Shown here in pieces: positions 45,746-59,097 of a stretch of DNA of 64,000 bases. The translations under genes and the position numbers were made by a program. Source of the DNA: Panaeolus papilionaceus (Eukaryota; Basidiomycota; Agaricomycetes; Agaricales); the NCBI GenBank assembly GCA_015501605.1, contig JADNRZ010000003.1:1550001-1614000 (forward strand), given 5' to 3'. The notes under the pieces were generated by a model. That model worked only from the letters and a program-made list of their open reading frames with translations, was not told the origin of the DNA and searched no databases. Within the stretch, counting starts at the first letter, position 1. Each line of letters starts with the position of its first letter.

Positions 45746-47466
45746 GGCGCCGAACACCTTCCTCCCACGCCCCGACGTGGATCCACAACGTAGGTTGCAA
45801 GTTGCCAACACTCGTTTGGATGATGATCACTGTAATGGGTGTCATGTGGAGTTATTTTGGAAAGACTATACCCGACGCTTCGAAACGAATCGAAGGGGAG
45901 TGAGGTGGAGGTGGGATGCTCGCTTAGAGGCGCTGATCATCAATTTAGTAACACCTACGTGAGTGAGTTAGAATTGAACTTTTTATCAAATCCCGTTACG
46001 CTCGATACACCTCGAACACCCAAGTCTAGTTTATCGTGACAAAACCCAAAGGAGATAAAAATGCGGGGTAATCGAATCAATCAACTCAACTCAAAAATAA
46101 CCACAATCATGGCCAATTCCAGCCTGACATTCGATTGATCACTCGGGCAGTGCAGTGCAGTGGCCCCACCAATGATCAAGGGCACGGGGTCGACACCTTG
46201 TTACATATTCTGACTGACTGACAACTCGAACGATCATGATCAGGCTTATCGCATTGCTACTATCATATCATATCATATTAGAATAATCATACATATCAGC
46301 TATCCACGTCAGCTCGAAGCCGAAGTTGAAAATAAACAAGCAATCTATCCATCAATCAGTTTAGCCTCGAATTTCACACAATTTCCTCTTTTCTTTGAGA
46401 TGGATTAAGATCAGACGTTCTCCTCTACCCACTCTCAGCACCACAGACCACAAACCAGCCCATATACTTAACTCCGTCACCGCATCCTTCTCACTCCCAA
46501 CCATTTATTACTCCCGACGCCATCCTACCCACCCCACAACATCGATTCGATGTCCCACTCACCCAACACCCCATGCCACGTACTGTCAATGTCACTGTCA
46601 GGGTTTCCATCCACAACAAAGACTCCAAATTATTGCGAAATTAACTTCTAGAATATTATAATGTTAGTCTGCATCAGTTTGCATCAGATGCAGGGTATTA
46701 CCCCAGGTCATGAGACCCCTCATCAACGAATCGCGGAAGTTGTTATGTAAATTTAGTCTTGCGACAAGGGAAGGCGAAGAAAAGCCAAGGGAGGCAAGAA
46801 GGATGTGTAAAGATAAGCCGGAATAAATTAACATATCATGCAAGTAAAGACAAAGGATAAAAAGTCCGTTAGAATACGATCAAACGACACCTTCGAGCCT
46901 GAGGACGCTGACGCTGACATAACGAATTCATGCAGGGAAACACGTCCATGTACATCAAACACAAAAACCTCAAGCGTCGCGGGTCAGCTGAGCGTCCTTA
47001 TCTCAGTGCACGCGTCATCCAGTCCCGATGTCATTATTAGTACTTGAATAAATGACTTGTGATGTTATCAAGGCGCTGAGTGCCATGGTCGACTCATTAT
47101 ACTCAACGCAGGACTCCCCCCCCAAAAAAAACAAACAAACATCATATTCGCTGCTCAGCTGACCGTAACTCAAAGCGGTATTACAATACACGCCAAATCT
47201 TCAAAACAGCCCCCTCATACCTATGTTTAATGTGACTATATGCGTCTAAACAAGGTCATTTTCCTTGACGCGCGTGACTTACATAAAAAAATAAACGGAG
47301 CTTGATCAGTTACTTGAGTTCAGTCAATCGGCGCTTAGTGCAATTATTTATAACTGATCTTATCCAGTCATTCGAGAACAATGGACTCGAGCCATATCGA
47401 CATGTAATTTACAAGTGATATGAGCAAAAATGCGACGAGTACATGAATTATACCAACCCTTCATGA
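45746..47466. other. Gene-poor stretch downstream of the CACTG element
   Basis: 1.7 kb with no recognised gene. Plus-strand frames at 46395-46661 and 46838-47047 are short, low in conserved features and not supported. Confidence 0.4.
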
Positions 47467-49262
47467 CTAGCACAACACGGGACGTACTCTACAAGATCTA
47501 ACGTAGGCGGCAGTCGACGTTTTTGGATCCCTCCATACTTCATACAGGACGCCGCACAGGATGACATCGAAAAAGTGTGTGTCCCAGGATTGAGATACAG
47601 GGAATTTGAGAATAGCCTTTTCTAAAATGTTGACCGTTGGATCTTCGATGTCTTGCCATGGGTGGACGACATGAGGAGCATAGTGGTCATGCTCAGAAAG
47701 CCATCGTGGTTTATGACCGTCAAGAGGGACGTGAAGCTCCTCCAGCTCGGGATAAGATGCGTAGCAGAGTTCCATCAACTTCATCTTCGCAAGTTATTTT
47801 ACTACTAAAAGGCGGACGATAAAAAATATCAAACCTACTTACGATCATATCTTGCATGCAGTCATCACATAATACATTCCAAGGCACCATGCTGTACCCT
47901 GGACGGCGGGTAAAAGGTGTAGCTCGGAAGTGTAACCGTTTTATATGCTTGAGCATGGACAGGGCTTCAAGGGCTTCTGTGTCATGTTGCAATTCCCAAG
48001 ACAAAGATCGCTTCATATCGAAGATCAGCTCTACCAGCATATGTCGCAGGTGCACAAGTCGGTCGCGGATAAATGCACGAAGGGTCGAGTGTTGGAAACT
48101 CATCGAGAGATTTAGGTATTGCATAACTTCTGCGGGTGGAGACCATACAATTGACACTGTCAGTTTTCGGGGTGCGATTGCCTCGACGTAGGAGACGAAC
48201 GAATCGTCTATTAGGTCAGTTTTGATGTCCGAAACGAAGATGCCATTTCGAAGGAAGAGATCCCATACACGCTCATCTCCGCGATATTGTGGAGAATGCT
48301 GTAAGAGAGCAATAGATTTCAAGTGTTGTAAGTGGGGAATGAGGTTTTCAATACTATGCCAGTTGATATCCCACATCCGAAGCTTAAGGTGTTGAAGGCG
48401 AAGTAAGGGTGAGCCAGATTCGTTGACGAATGCTGTGAAAATGACATCCATGTCTGTGCATATGTCGAGTTCAAGGAAGATCAGGCCAGGGCATCGTGTT
48501 AAGAGTTGTGCAATTTGTAAGGGAAGCATTATGTCATATGTTTGCGTTGGTGATTTGAAGGTGAACGACTCGAGGCTTGAGAAGGAGGGAAATTGGACAG
48601 GCTCCGAGCTGGACCACGACGAATAGTCGCAAGTGATGGTGACATGTCGTAAAGACGACATATCTTTTAAACCATCGAAGATAGACTGTGCGAAGAAGGA
48701 AGGCTGGGTGTTGTTTAGGATGACACTATAAATGCCGCACGCATAAGAGAACTGTATCAGCTGTTATGGAATCGTTTACAGCACATATCACACCTGACAG
48801 TCTCTGCATTGAGGAACGACCGCAGAGCCCTAGGAAGGTACTGAAGGACTACCCTATCGAAGTAGCTCAGAACTTGGGCGCTGTCATCTGACTCGAATAA
48901 ATCATGATAATCTATGCATATTCGTCGGAATAATGCCGCATCCTTCTTCGACGAGCCCTGAGCGAGTGCTTTGATTTCGCGGGCGGCAGACGTCGAGGTC
49001 ATCTGAGAGCAACCTAGATGAAGAGCTTGGATAGGCAGAAGTTCGGTTGCACGTAAAAACATCTTGCAAGTTAGCTGTAGTCGTTCCAGGGAGCATGCTC
49101 TTGGTGGGACTGTGCACTAGAAGTTTGAGCGTCAAATTAGGTGTAAAGCCAAGACAAAGTAGGAGCGCTAACCAATTTCACGATTTCAAATACTACTTCC
49201 AAAGGCAGGGAGGTTACGGTCAAAAGACGGCAATTCGGGCTCGTCGAGACCAATTGTGCCAT
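47467..49262 (-). CDS. F-box / LRR-like protein 1
   Basis: Predicted substrate receptor of an SCF ubiquitin ligase. Four exons (49262-49173, 49116-48794, 48725-47843, 47784-47467) are in phase and give 537 aa. Exon 1 plus 2 hold the F-box: LTVTSLPLEVVFEIVKL, then CTVPPRACSLERLQLTCKMF and LRATELLPIQALHLG. The rest is the divergent leucine-rich array usual in agaricomycete F-box families: LRHVTITCDYSSWSSS, FPSFSSLESFTFKS, CPGLIFLELDICTDMD, LLRLQHLKLRMWDINW, LIPHLQHLKSIALLQ, LKHIKRLHFRATPFT and YPELEELHVPLDGHKP. The start is the first ATG before the F-box. Target unknown. Confidence 0.8.
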
Positions 49263-52200
49263 GACGGTGCTCGCTCAAGGTTGACCACATGTCCTATGCA
49301 TTTCGTGTGGAAGGGTTTGCAGTTAACTTTTCTCACGTCGAGTCAGATTCAAGGTCTGAAGCTGCTCAGTGCTCAAGAGTCAAAATGCATGAAATATGAG
49401 TTGATTCGAATTTGGTCACAATCTAATACACGAAATGCTACTTTGAAGTTTCGTATCTTTGGCATCGATGTCCAACCCATTAAAACCGGTCAAACCAGCG
49501 CTAGCATGTCTATGTAAATTCGTGAGATGTATAATGCCGTCGTATAGTTCTGGACCACTCGTCGTTCCTCACAACAATTTTGTGTATATATCATTCAGAA
49601 AGAAGTATATCTGTCATGTAACTTAAGTAAGGAAATAGCTACATTGTAACCAGATAGTGCAACATTAGCGCAATGCGTACATATCATCCGACGCGACCCA
49701 ACACCTCTTTAATCTCACCCTAGCGAATGAAAATTTGAATTTGAACATCTAACACTACTCACTAGCAAGGCATAGATAGTCTATACTATCTAGACTCACC
49801 TGGCCCAGACGGTTCGAGGCATATACTTAGGCACTCAAGCGCAGAGTTTTAACTTGGATTCTCAAGCTATCCACCTCACGTGCCTACTCGCGCTCAAACT
49901 CGAATAAGGCAATGTAAGGCAATTTCCGACCCGGCAACACCCTCAGAAAATTAACCACATCGCAGCCGCACACAGAGTGAATAAGGCTGGGGTTGGGGTT
50001 GGTATTGAGGCTAGAGGCGTCCATGCAGGCTCCAATTCAGATTCTCGGGAGTTGTAGAAGCACAAGCACAAGCAGGAAGAAGCACAAGCACGCCTTTGAG
50101 TCATGGCGACTAGTACTTGCATTCAGGTTCTCACTGTCAACACTTATTCACTAAGGCAGTGCTTCCTAAACCCTGCACACTACTGACATAACCACTCATG
50201 GTAACATTCAGGTTATTCTCTCACTCACCTCGCGTACTCGATAGTTGTTGTCTCCATCCCACCATCTCTGAATCACTGCCTTTACCAATCCCAGGCGTCA
50301 ATCATGATTCATGATCATCAATCCCTTTTCTCTCTCCCTCTCTCTTCGATAAACCGCCAAGAAGATTCAGATTCAGAAGAGACCTCTGAGTGTTTTCCTA
50401 CAAGTTGACATGCGCGGGCTTTCGGGGGTCTTAACACCGTGGTCTGTTATGATCTTGAGACTCTACCTGTCGAGACTCTGAAATTCACTCGAGAAGAAGG
50501 CACAAGACTATACAAGAACACAAGGTCACGGCCCAAGAGGATGGATTTCCCGAGGGGTTTCTCTGAATGTGTTGGATTTGAGGGTATATTGCTACCAGTA
50601 ACCACGACCGTGGATTGTAACCATAACTATGTAAATCGATCATCGATGCAAGAAGTTTTGTAACTCCAACTGAATTATGATATTAGAATTTGGATACATT
50701 TGCGCTTTATAGATAACTGATAAATAGCATCTAAACGCTTGTATAATTGCTTAACCAATTAAATGTGCCTCTGGCTTGCATACAGGTTAAATAGCCCAAC
50801 AGTTCATCTAGGAGAGTTTCCTCGAGCCACAGCGTATCACACGATAAGAAGATCCAATTCTATTATTTGTGACACTGCATAGAAGGCTGCAGCCAGTTTT
50901 AAAATTAGATCCCACCCAGCATGTGTATCATTAAGCTGACACAGCGTAACAAGGGTCAACTATGTCGACATACCCGCAAACCATCGTCACCCCTCAAATT
51001 GCCAACTACGGGTATTTTTCCTCTGCACTTATGTATTTTTGGTTTCATAAACATGCCTAGACTGTTAGCTATTCAGACGCCTATTTATACTCTATTCCAT
51101 GCTTCGAATCTATTCACTTCAAATGGAATGTATGTAGGATGACACTGGCAGCATGATCGCTTGCCACTGAACAGCATAGACAGTGACTTTTTTGAGAGTT
51201 ACATTCAATGAAGGTTTAGGTTATCTTGTCTAAACGCTTAACCTTGAAGTATGTATGACGCTACCCTATGCCTTCGCTTGATTATATATACAACACACAA
51301 GTTAGGCATACCTTCAATAGCTCATAACGGGCTTTGAAAGCCTAGCATGACCCACTGTCTAATTGAACCGCGGTAGAGTAGCGCTCGAAGCTGGCCCCAG
51401 TTTCTCCGCGTTTATATGACAGCGCAAAGAGCTCTGTGACACTAGTAAACCTCCCGCAACCTGCAAAACCTCGTCCTTCATTCCTCGGAGAGATCGCGCT
51501 CTCGAAATGACCCAGCGTAACATGTTTTCCACCCCTATTTCAATACCCAAAACCCAGCTTAACACGCTCCATGGTCTAGGCCCCTACATTGGAGTAATAT
51601 TTAGAGACGGAAAAACCACGACACACCACTGTGTATTCTGGGCGAGCGATCGCTCCTCCAGGTGATTACCAAATATAGTTAGCGTCGAGCATCGTCTCCT
51701 CGAGTGTGGCGCAACCATCATCATCTCCTTCAGTCTTCCCCTTTCGCCAACCATCCTCTCGTAACGACCCCACGCCCTGCCACGCCCCCTTCGCACACAG
51801 CTAGCCGGGCCGCTCGTAATCACAACCCGCTACACATGTTCTCGTGGCCAAAATGCAAATGAAATCAATGAGAGTCCTATGAAGCCGCACCTCCTTCACG
51901 ATCCACAATCGCAGTTAAGGGAAGCCTGCATGAGTGACTGGGAGGTGGCAGCGTGGAGTCCTGGCTGAGTTTTGTGAATAAGTAGAGGGGGGGTAGGGAA
52001 TGTAATATAATTATCTTATCTCCGCCTTAGATTCGTATCGCATCGAGTCTTCGACCCTTCATCATGATCTAGCTTAACGCGTTGAGGGCTGCGTAGAGCT
52101 GGTGGTAATGATGTGTCTTAAGCACTCATTGTTAGGCGGAAAAGTGAGTGCTTATTCACTCCCAGGCTCGAAATCATTCAGCGCGTATTTCAGAGTTCTC

Positions 52201-54101
52201 TCTCGATACTATGAACGACCCACATACAACGGCAAGCCTGAGATTGTGCATCCATGGCCATGGCACTCAGGCTCCAGCTGCTCCCTACGACCCTCCGACC
52301 TTTACATACACGCTTTGCTGCATCTTCAATGATTCACGGGCGCCGCGCCGTAACATTTATCTAAGAATAAAGCAGGAAAAAGGGTGCTTTAATGTCCCTG
52401 ACCCATTACTTACCAATAGATTATACGATCTAGCTATCGAACCCTCCTCGTTTCAACAGGATATTATGAAACGTGAACTTGCAAACCTGAAGGCCTAGGG
52501 TCGTTAAATGAATGCAAGGCAAATCAAATGTATCATGTTATCAAACTTACTCAATGGTACTGCATGCAATTGATTACTTGCCATCGGAAAGTCGCAATCC
52601 CATACATCCTATATGGGTCGTACTACAAATATACACAGATGACCGCAAGGTCATTGTCGGGAAACAGATACACCGGCACGGACCTCATCTTGTCTCCTTG
52701 ACACGGTCAGCTTGTTTATCAGTTCGTTGATGCATTTTTATGTCCTGAAGTGGTTTTCTCAGAAATCATTTGACCTCTTAGCGGTCCTTCGTTGATATTA
52801 TTGCAACCATGGTGTGTAAGTTTTTGCTATCCACGACATTATCGTTCGACATTCGTTCGGTGTGTCTTCCCCTGCCCGCGTCGGTATAATCGGTATACGG
52901 GCCGATTACGCTGCGTTGATCGTTGAAAGGCCTCAAAGGATTTTCCCATCCCTGTGTACAGTCGGAATGAGGATTGGGATATCATCATTCTAAAGCTCCA
53001 TCATCCCATTCTGAATGATCAGCATGTTCATGTTCATCACTACCCTCAAAAAAGTTCGAATAAAATAAGTAGCACATACTCACACACATTATCCGCTATT
53101 TGTATGTTCTCCGATAATTCGCCTTCTGGTATAGTATCCTCGGAGGCGTTTTCATGAGAACCGTTCAAAGCTAAAGACACCGTTCGAGGCGATATCTAGT
53201 GCAGTGGAACCCTCGAGGTTAATTCGTCTCACAAGTGTGAACTCCGAAGTGAAACTCTGATAACGAGGAATATATTCATGACTGCATTGGCTGTACACCA
53301 TTTGTCCTGTCGCCATCGATCGATCCAACATCAGCATCATCTTCTGCCCTACGTATATTATGTATACATACGACGAAGGCTATCTAAACCTGATCATGAA
53401 TAAGTGACATCTCAGCACCCTTCGCTTATCAGCGACCCCCATGGGGCCTGACTACAGACACCAAAGCCCCATTCACGTCCCTGAACTGCAGACGCGACGA
53501 TTTAATTTCCCCAGAGTTGCCATAATGTCATAATCGCTATCCGATTGGCTCGACGGCCTCCACTTTTATCCTGCATACACGAGTAGGTTTTTATGTTATG
53601 TACGCGAAAAACATGACCTCATCTCGGTGGCAGAGGTGGACGTGTTCTGACTGTTGCGAGTAATATCGAGGCTCGATCGTAGCTCGATTTTAATGAAATC
53701 GATCAAGAGGCACAACGAAGAACCCTACACAATACGTATAATGTCGAGATCCCTTAGAAAAAACATACCAAAGCCTCGAAAAAATATCGCCCTAACGGAG
53801 AAATTACCTTGCGTTCATCACAGAAGCAAGGAGACTAACTCGCATCAATTGGCACTCGCAACCCACGTTGCGTGCATTTCCGATCCGAACCTGTGGACTT
53901 GTCCGGAATCACAAGTGTTGTGTACTGCAAATGGTCAGCATTACACCGACAGATATATCCAGCACCTGTAAAGCGGCAGACTACTTAAGGAAGCATCATA
54001 TTGACTCAGAAGTACCCACTTAAGCACGCAAACAAATCCACTTGCTCCTCAACTCCCACTTTCATCGAAACCTCTCTCTCGAGCACTCAGAGCATATTTC
54101 A
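49263..54101. other. Gene desert (4.8 kb)
   Basis: No gene I can support. Noted: GAAGCACAAGCACAAGC tandem words near 50060-50100. A plus-strand frame of 116 codons (52148-52498) includes YDLAIEPSSFQQDIMKRELA but shows no family, and a frame at 53654-53971 is likewise unsupported. Numerous short frames are expected by chance. Confidence 0.4.
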
Positions 54102-54572
54102 ATGTCTTCACCATCCGAATACTCTGGTTCTGAATCATCATCATCTTCCTCATCATCATCTTCGAGACCAATGACTCTGTCCGAGTTCAATCCGTTTGCC
54201 ACCCACCACTTCACCAGCTGCACATCCAGCACACATGCATCTGACCGACCAAATCCCGCGTATGGCTATCCTTATGGTCCAAACAACGGAACCTTCAATG
54301 CCCCGCAATCGTCGAGAACAAACCCAACATCTTACAACACCTCCTCGATTGTCGCACCAACCCCAACCCTACCATCGAGACAACCCGCACAAACCCAGCG
54401 CGGTCCCATCTTCACCACCTTCCGAAAGGAAACAGCGTCTCCCGACCTCTCAGACATCCTGAAGTCGAACAATAAAGCATCCTATTCGCAATCATCAAAG
54501 TCTAGCACCACCTCCACGAGCTCAAAACCCACAGCAGCTCCCGTTCCTATTGTTGCTTCACGGAAGTACTGA
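54102..54572 (+). CDS. Small Ser-rich conserved-looking protein
   Basis: Single-exon frame of 156 aa from ATG 54102 (MSSPSEYSGSES). A ten-plus Ser run is followed by RPMTLSEFNPFATHHF, a Pro/Asn/Tyr-rich middle (NPAYGYPYGPNNGTFN), and a C-terminal motif GPIFTTFRKETASPDLSDIL that has the look of a short conserved peptide in basidiomycete proteins of this type. Ending SKPTAAPVPIVASRKY. Disordered, with no domain recognised and no signal peptide. Function unknown; the upstream in-frame codon at 54042 is TTG and is not used here. Confidence 0.6.
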   Translation: MSSPSEYSGSESSSSSSSSSSRPMTLSEFNPFATHHFTSCTSSTHASDRPNPAYGYPYGPNNGTFNAPQSSRTNPTSYNTSSIVAPTPTLPSRQPAQTQRGPIFTTFRKETASPDLSDILKSNNKASYSQSSKSSTTSTSSKPTAAPVPIVASRKY

Positions 54573-56276
54573 GCAAGCGATGATGATGGAGAACTCGGCA
54601 CCACTCCCATTCATTCAAGATTAGATTCACCATGACAGTGACATACGCCGCTTTATGCCATGGACGCCTTGCCCCCGCGACACTTCCGAAATTATAAACC
54701 TTTGATCAACCAGCCTTTCCGATACCCACGCGTCATCAATCATCCTCCCTTGTTCTTCTTCCACTCATATATATGTAGTCTCGTTCTGCACAACTATCGC
54801 TCATTGTAATTTTATCATATTGTCTCTCTTTCACCACATCACAGAACCCTTCTTGCTCTCTTACACAATGTACTACAATCAATACATATGTACTGGAACA
54901 TCTAACATCTATGTTTGTATTCTCCCACAATTGCATTATTTTGACCCCATACGTCATTCGCGCCTCCACTGTAAACATCAGATCCACTCCGCGTATCCAC
55001 CACCCGTCGAGTCGCTCACTGTTAGTACTTCCGGAGTCGGCAATGTATACAAACTATTAGGCTCTGAAAGACATAAGGGGATCGATGGTTGCTATCTATA
55101 TCCATGAAATACACATGTCCTACCCAACGGACTTGCAACATCCGAGGTAGCATCGTTAGAGTTTCGTGTTGACGACCACAATGACCTCATTGCGTATCCT
55201 CGGGGAGTTGATGGACGTCAAGGGTTGTTTTTTGTCAGATTCGAGATCGTGCGACCGAGTATCGAGTGGGACTCCAGGCTTCGATACAACGAAAAAAGGG
55301 ACGTTTAGTTCGTGTTCGGCGTACCCACTCCAAAAATTCGAAGAGAAGAGAGAATCAATGCATGAAAATCTACAGATGGCGCTACTAATAGATTGTCAAT
55401 ATATTGGTCGAAGCATAGACATGGTGTACAAAGGGTGCGCTTACAAGCCCACAGACGACATCAAGTTAATGAGTCCCCAATACGGACGTCATTTTCATTA
55501 TCAGCTGACTTGCAACCGTAATACGAATAATCGGCACTGTTCTCTTGCAAGTGGTGCTGTGTCGAAGGGGATTAATTTTATCACCATTGGATATACGGCG
55601 GCTATGCCACGGGAATCAAATTTCAATTGCTTCTCGAGGTAGAGAACCATGAGCACCCACAGATTCACTGTCGAAAATGGTGACGAAAGGGAAATAAATT
55701 GTCGCTGGGACTTAGGCCCCGAGGTCGGGGTGGATAATGGTTCTTCATGTTGGACTTTACTTGCGAGCAATCCAACTTTATCCGTATGTTCGAGGTGACT
55801 AAGCGCCCGTATTTAGGATCTCTTTCAAAACGATGGCATGATGCAACAAGGATATTTTGAAAGTTTATTTATGCCCTTAAAAGGGTATTTAAATTTCAGC
55901 CTATCTAGTGGTTCTGGCTCAAGATCGACTGTTTCAGGATGGGGAGCACTGCTCGATTCACTCGCCAGCACATAGAGCGAGCTACGTATTTCCGGATCAG
56001 ATGTGTCTCAACTATAAATGGCGACAAGATGGGAAGGAATCCAATCTCGACAGAGCTGAATGTCTTCCTGGAAGGAGAAATGGCGACACGTTCGCAAAGG
56101 GGATCCACGTCTTGTCCGCGTCCATTCTTCAATCACTCGATCATAAGAGGCACTTGTATTCACCGACAATAAATGGCACATAATACATATACTGTACAGA
56201 ATCCCAGTTGTCTGAGATCAAATGTTATACTGCAACATACGCCAAATTGGTAGGTACGCATAATTCAATACGACGT
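54573..56276. other. Intergenic, no supported gene
   Basis: 1.7 kb. A plus-strand frame at 55166-55642 is open for 158 codons but has no recognised motif, and antisense frames overlap it. Nothing else seen. Confidence 0.35.
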
Positions 56277-58040
56277 ACTACAACGGCGCCCACGCCATGA
56301 CCGAAAGCTGCTTCTTCAACAAAGCAGAGCTGGGGTCCCTCTCATCAGCACCGACTTTCATCACAGGCACCACCGACCGCACAACCAGATCCAGGTCTCG
56401 AACTATGGGAAGCTGGCCCACAAAGATCCACTCCAAAGACTTGAAATTGGCAGCATAGATCGACGCGATGTTGAGCATCATCTCCCGATGCATCCTCTCC
56501 CAAGCAACGCACCGCATCTCAATCTGCAACTCAAATCCTCTATCAAAATCAACATAACCAACCCCTTGATACGCCTCAAACTCTTCATCCTCCAAATACT
56601 CCTGAATCGACAGGTCATCCGGGAATGCTTTATTGGCGTAGTAATCTCCGAACCTAGGAGCGAGCGGGTGTACCTTGCTCTCGTACGTATCATGGGAGAA
56701 TCCGAGTGATTGGAGATGTTGAAGTGGTTTCAGCTGTTCTATCATGACATCGTGGTCGACAAGCCAGGTGTTGCGATATATATTCTGGTTTCCTGCGGAG
56801 ATCCACAGATGGCGGAGTGAAACGAGGGCGCTGACAGCTTCAAGGGATGTTTCGGGGATTTCTTCAGCAGCCCAGATGAGTTTGAGGGATGTTAGACTCC
56901 TGAAATCATATTGGAAGAGGGGAAGGAAATGCGTCTCTATAACATTGGAAGAAAGGGCAGATGTAACCTGGAATGTGCTGAGCTGATCATTGGCCTGGAG
57001 GAATATGAGAACGTCTTCATATGCTGCGTCGTTTTCGTGATTAATCCAGCAGAACTGTTCCAAAGTTGAGACATGTCCTCGAGTACGATAAAACTCGCGA
57101 GACGCCTCGCTAAGGCTGTCCATAGCAAGGGTAGAAACACGGGTTTCTTCATTCAGGAAAACAGGTATGATATGGCCCATCTTTTGCGCAACATGGTCAA
57201 GCGTCAAGGAGCGAATTTGGGGGAACGACTTGCAAGACTGCAAATCGATGTGGGCTTTGGTACGGCATCCTTCCCAGATGAGTTGGCGGAGTGTGCGTGA
57301 TGATCTCGACAAAAGCGCGTCAAAGACTGTCAAGACTCGGTCGGCGTGTGGTTCGGTTTCAGGTGGGAACCATGACAAGTCAAGATGTAGCGACTCGAGG
57401 GCCGACGAGGAGTGTGTTAACGAGAATGGCTTCGTGAAAACTGTCTTCAATACCCGAATGTGCTTTGCAGATGATGACACGATGGATTGGAATACGTGAG
57501 GCGGCATCGCGCCAGTGATATCCCAATCGATGATGTAGACATTGCAGAGGAGGTTCTCCATTAGGTGACACACAGCCTTGATGTAACATGGACCCATGTT
57601 ATACCCGCGCTTAACCACTTAAAATTCAATGATGGTTAAAACTTGTACCAAATTGTCATTACAGGCAGCCACTCACTTTCTTCAGGACTCTGAGGCAACG
57701 AGAGCCTTGACTGAACAATCAAATGCCGAACACACGACGCAATGCACACACGGGACGGCGCACTCCCATCTAACAGCTTCAAAACATCCAAGCATTGAAA
57801 GGCCTTGTTTCCACAAGACAAGTCAATCCTCAGGGTCTTGAACAACTCCAGTGCGGCTAATTTCCGACAGACGCTGTCGACCAGTGAGACAGAGCAAAGG
57901 TCGTCCTTCGAGAGATAGCACATAATATGAGGGACAAGTTCAAGGGGAAGTTTCAGCAAAGGTGAAGGAGAAACTACAGGTTCTTTGTGGATAGCATGGT
58001 AGGACAGAGGGGGAACCTGAAAGGTTTGAACGTGGATCAT
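56277..58040 (-). CDS. F-box / LRR-like protein 2
   Basis: Two exons (58040-57677, 57617-56278) with a 59-nt intron give about 567 aa. The F-box is near residues 28-70: LLKLPLELVPHIMCYLSKDD, LCSVSLVDSVCRKLAALELF, then KTLRIDLS. Leucine-rich-like units follow: IRVLKTVFTKPF, LESLHLDLSWFPP, TLRQLIWEGCRTK, IRSLTLDHVAQKMG, LSTFQVTSALSS, FRSLTSLKLIWAAEE, LVSLRHLWISAGNQ and LQHLQSLGFSHDTY. Ends KKQLSVMAWAPL. SCF substrate-receptor role inferred; target unknown. Unrelated in detail to F-box protein 1, so not a recent duplicate. Confidence 0.8.
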
Positions 58041-59097
58041 CGTTGAGGTATGGGGTGCTGTGTTGAACAGAACGGAGGGGTTTGGATGTGCGAGTCCTGG
58101 GGGGAATTAACTTGTCAGATGGCTTAAAGCACAAAACGCGGCCTGAACGCACCCATAAATCCTGTCGTAGATATGTAATGTAATGCAAACTGGAAGTCAA
58201 TCATTTGGGGATCAAAGTCCTAGAACACATTTTTCATAAATCGGCCGATTTCTTTACTGTAAACCTCTCGACAATGCCGCGAATAAGGCGGTAGCAGAGA
58301 GCGGCCCTTCAAGGGTTGCGCCGAAATGAATGCAGGATTGGGGCGAGCAGGGCAAGGCAAGGGTCTACAAGTTTCAAATGGCGTCAGGTGGTGAAGATAA
58401 GGCCAGATAACGAGTTTTAATGACGGCGGTTCTCAGCTGTGAGTGGTTTCAGTCAAAGTCAGAGTCTCTCAGTCTGATCCATTCTGAAACTCGCCCCAGT
58501 GGAACCAGAAACCAGCAGTGGATCATGTTTTCAACAGCTAACAATCGCTGGAACTAGAAGGGTTTGATGACCAAGAGCTTCGGATGAACCAAAGATAGAA
58601 GTCCAAATTACCTCGAGGCAGGCCTGGCAGAGCTTTAACGTACAACCCGCCACAAACGACGTGAGGAATGGGGTAATTTATGGCGATATATCCGAAATGA
58701 GCTCAAGTATTTATCGCCCTATTCCCAAGCCATTATTCAGCGAATTTCCGCCGTTTAAGGAGACCCAGGGAAGAAATAAACATCAAGGAACGGGCGCCTG
58801 TATTCTAAGAAGATCTCTGAGAGACGCTTGAGTTGAATGGGGGGAAAGAGGAGATGACGAACCGGCCAGACCTAAAATTAGAGCAGTGGAGGAAAGCGGT
58901 GATACAACGATCCTTCGGCAATTTCCGTGACGGCGTCCGCTCAATCACCTCACCGCTTCGGTGACTTTCAATTACCGGTCCCATGCTCTCTATTCTAAGC
59001 TTCTGGCACAATTGCAAAAGTCGCACAGAGCAGTACTTTCAACGATGAAAGATTTACAAGTTGCTCAGAAGATCCCACCTCTGTGCATTACAGTATC
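58041..59097. other. Intergenic between F-box 2 and dehydrogenase
   Basis: 1 kb holding the two divergent upstream regions. No convincing ORF; a short minus-strand frame at 59026-58805 is not supported. Confidence 0.4.

Noticed and set aside
52148..52498. 116-codon plus frame
   Set aside because: No recognised motif or neighbour support; overlapping frames of similar length occur by chance.
55166..55642. 158-codon plus frame
   Set aside because: Composition unlike neighbouring genes, no motif, and antisense frame overlaps; left as unsupported.
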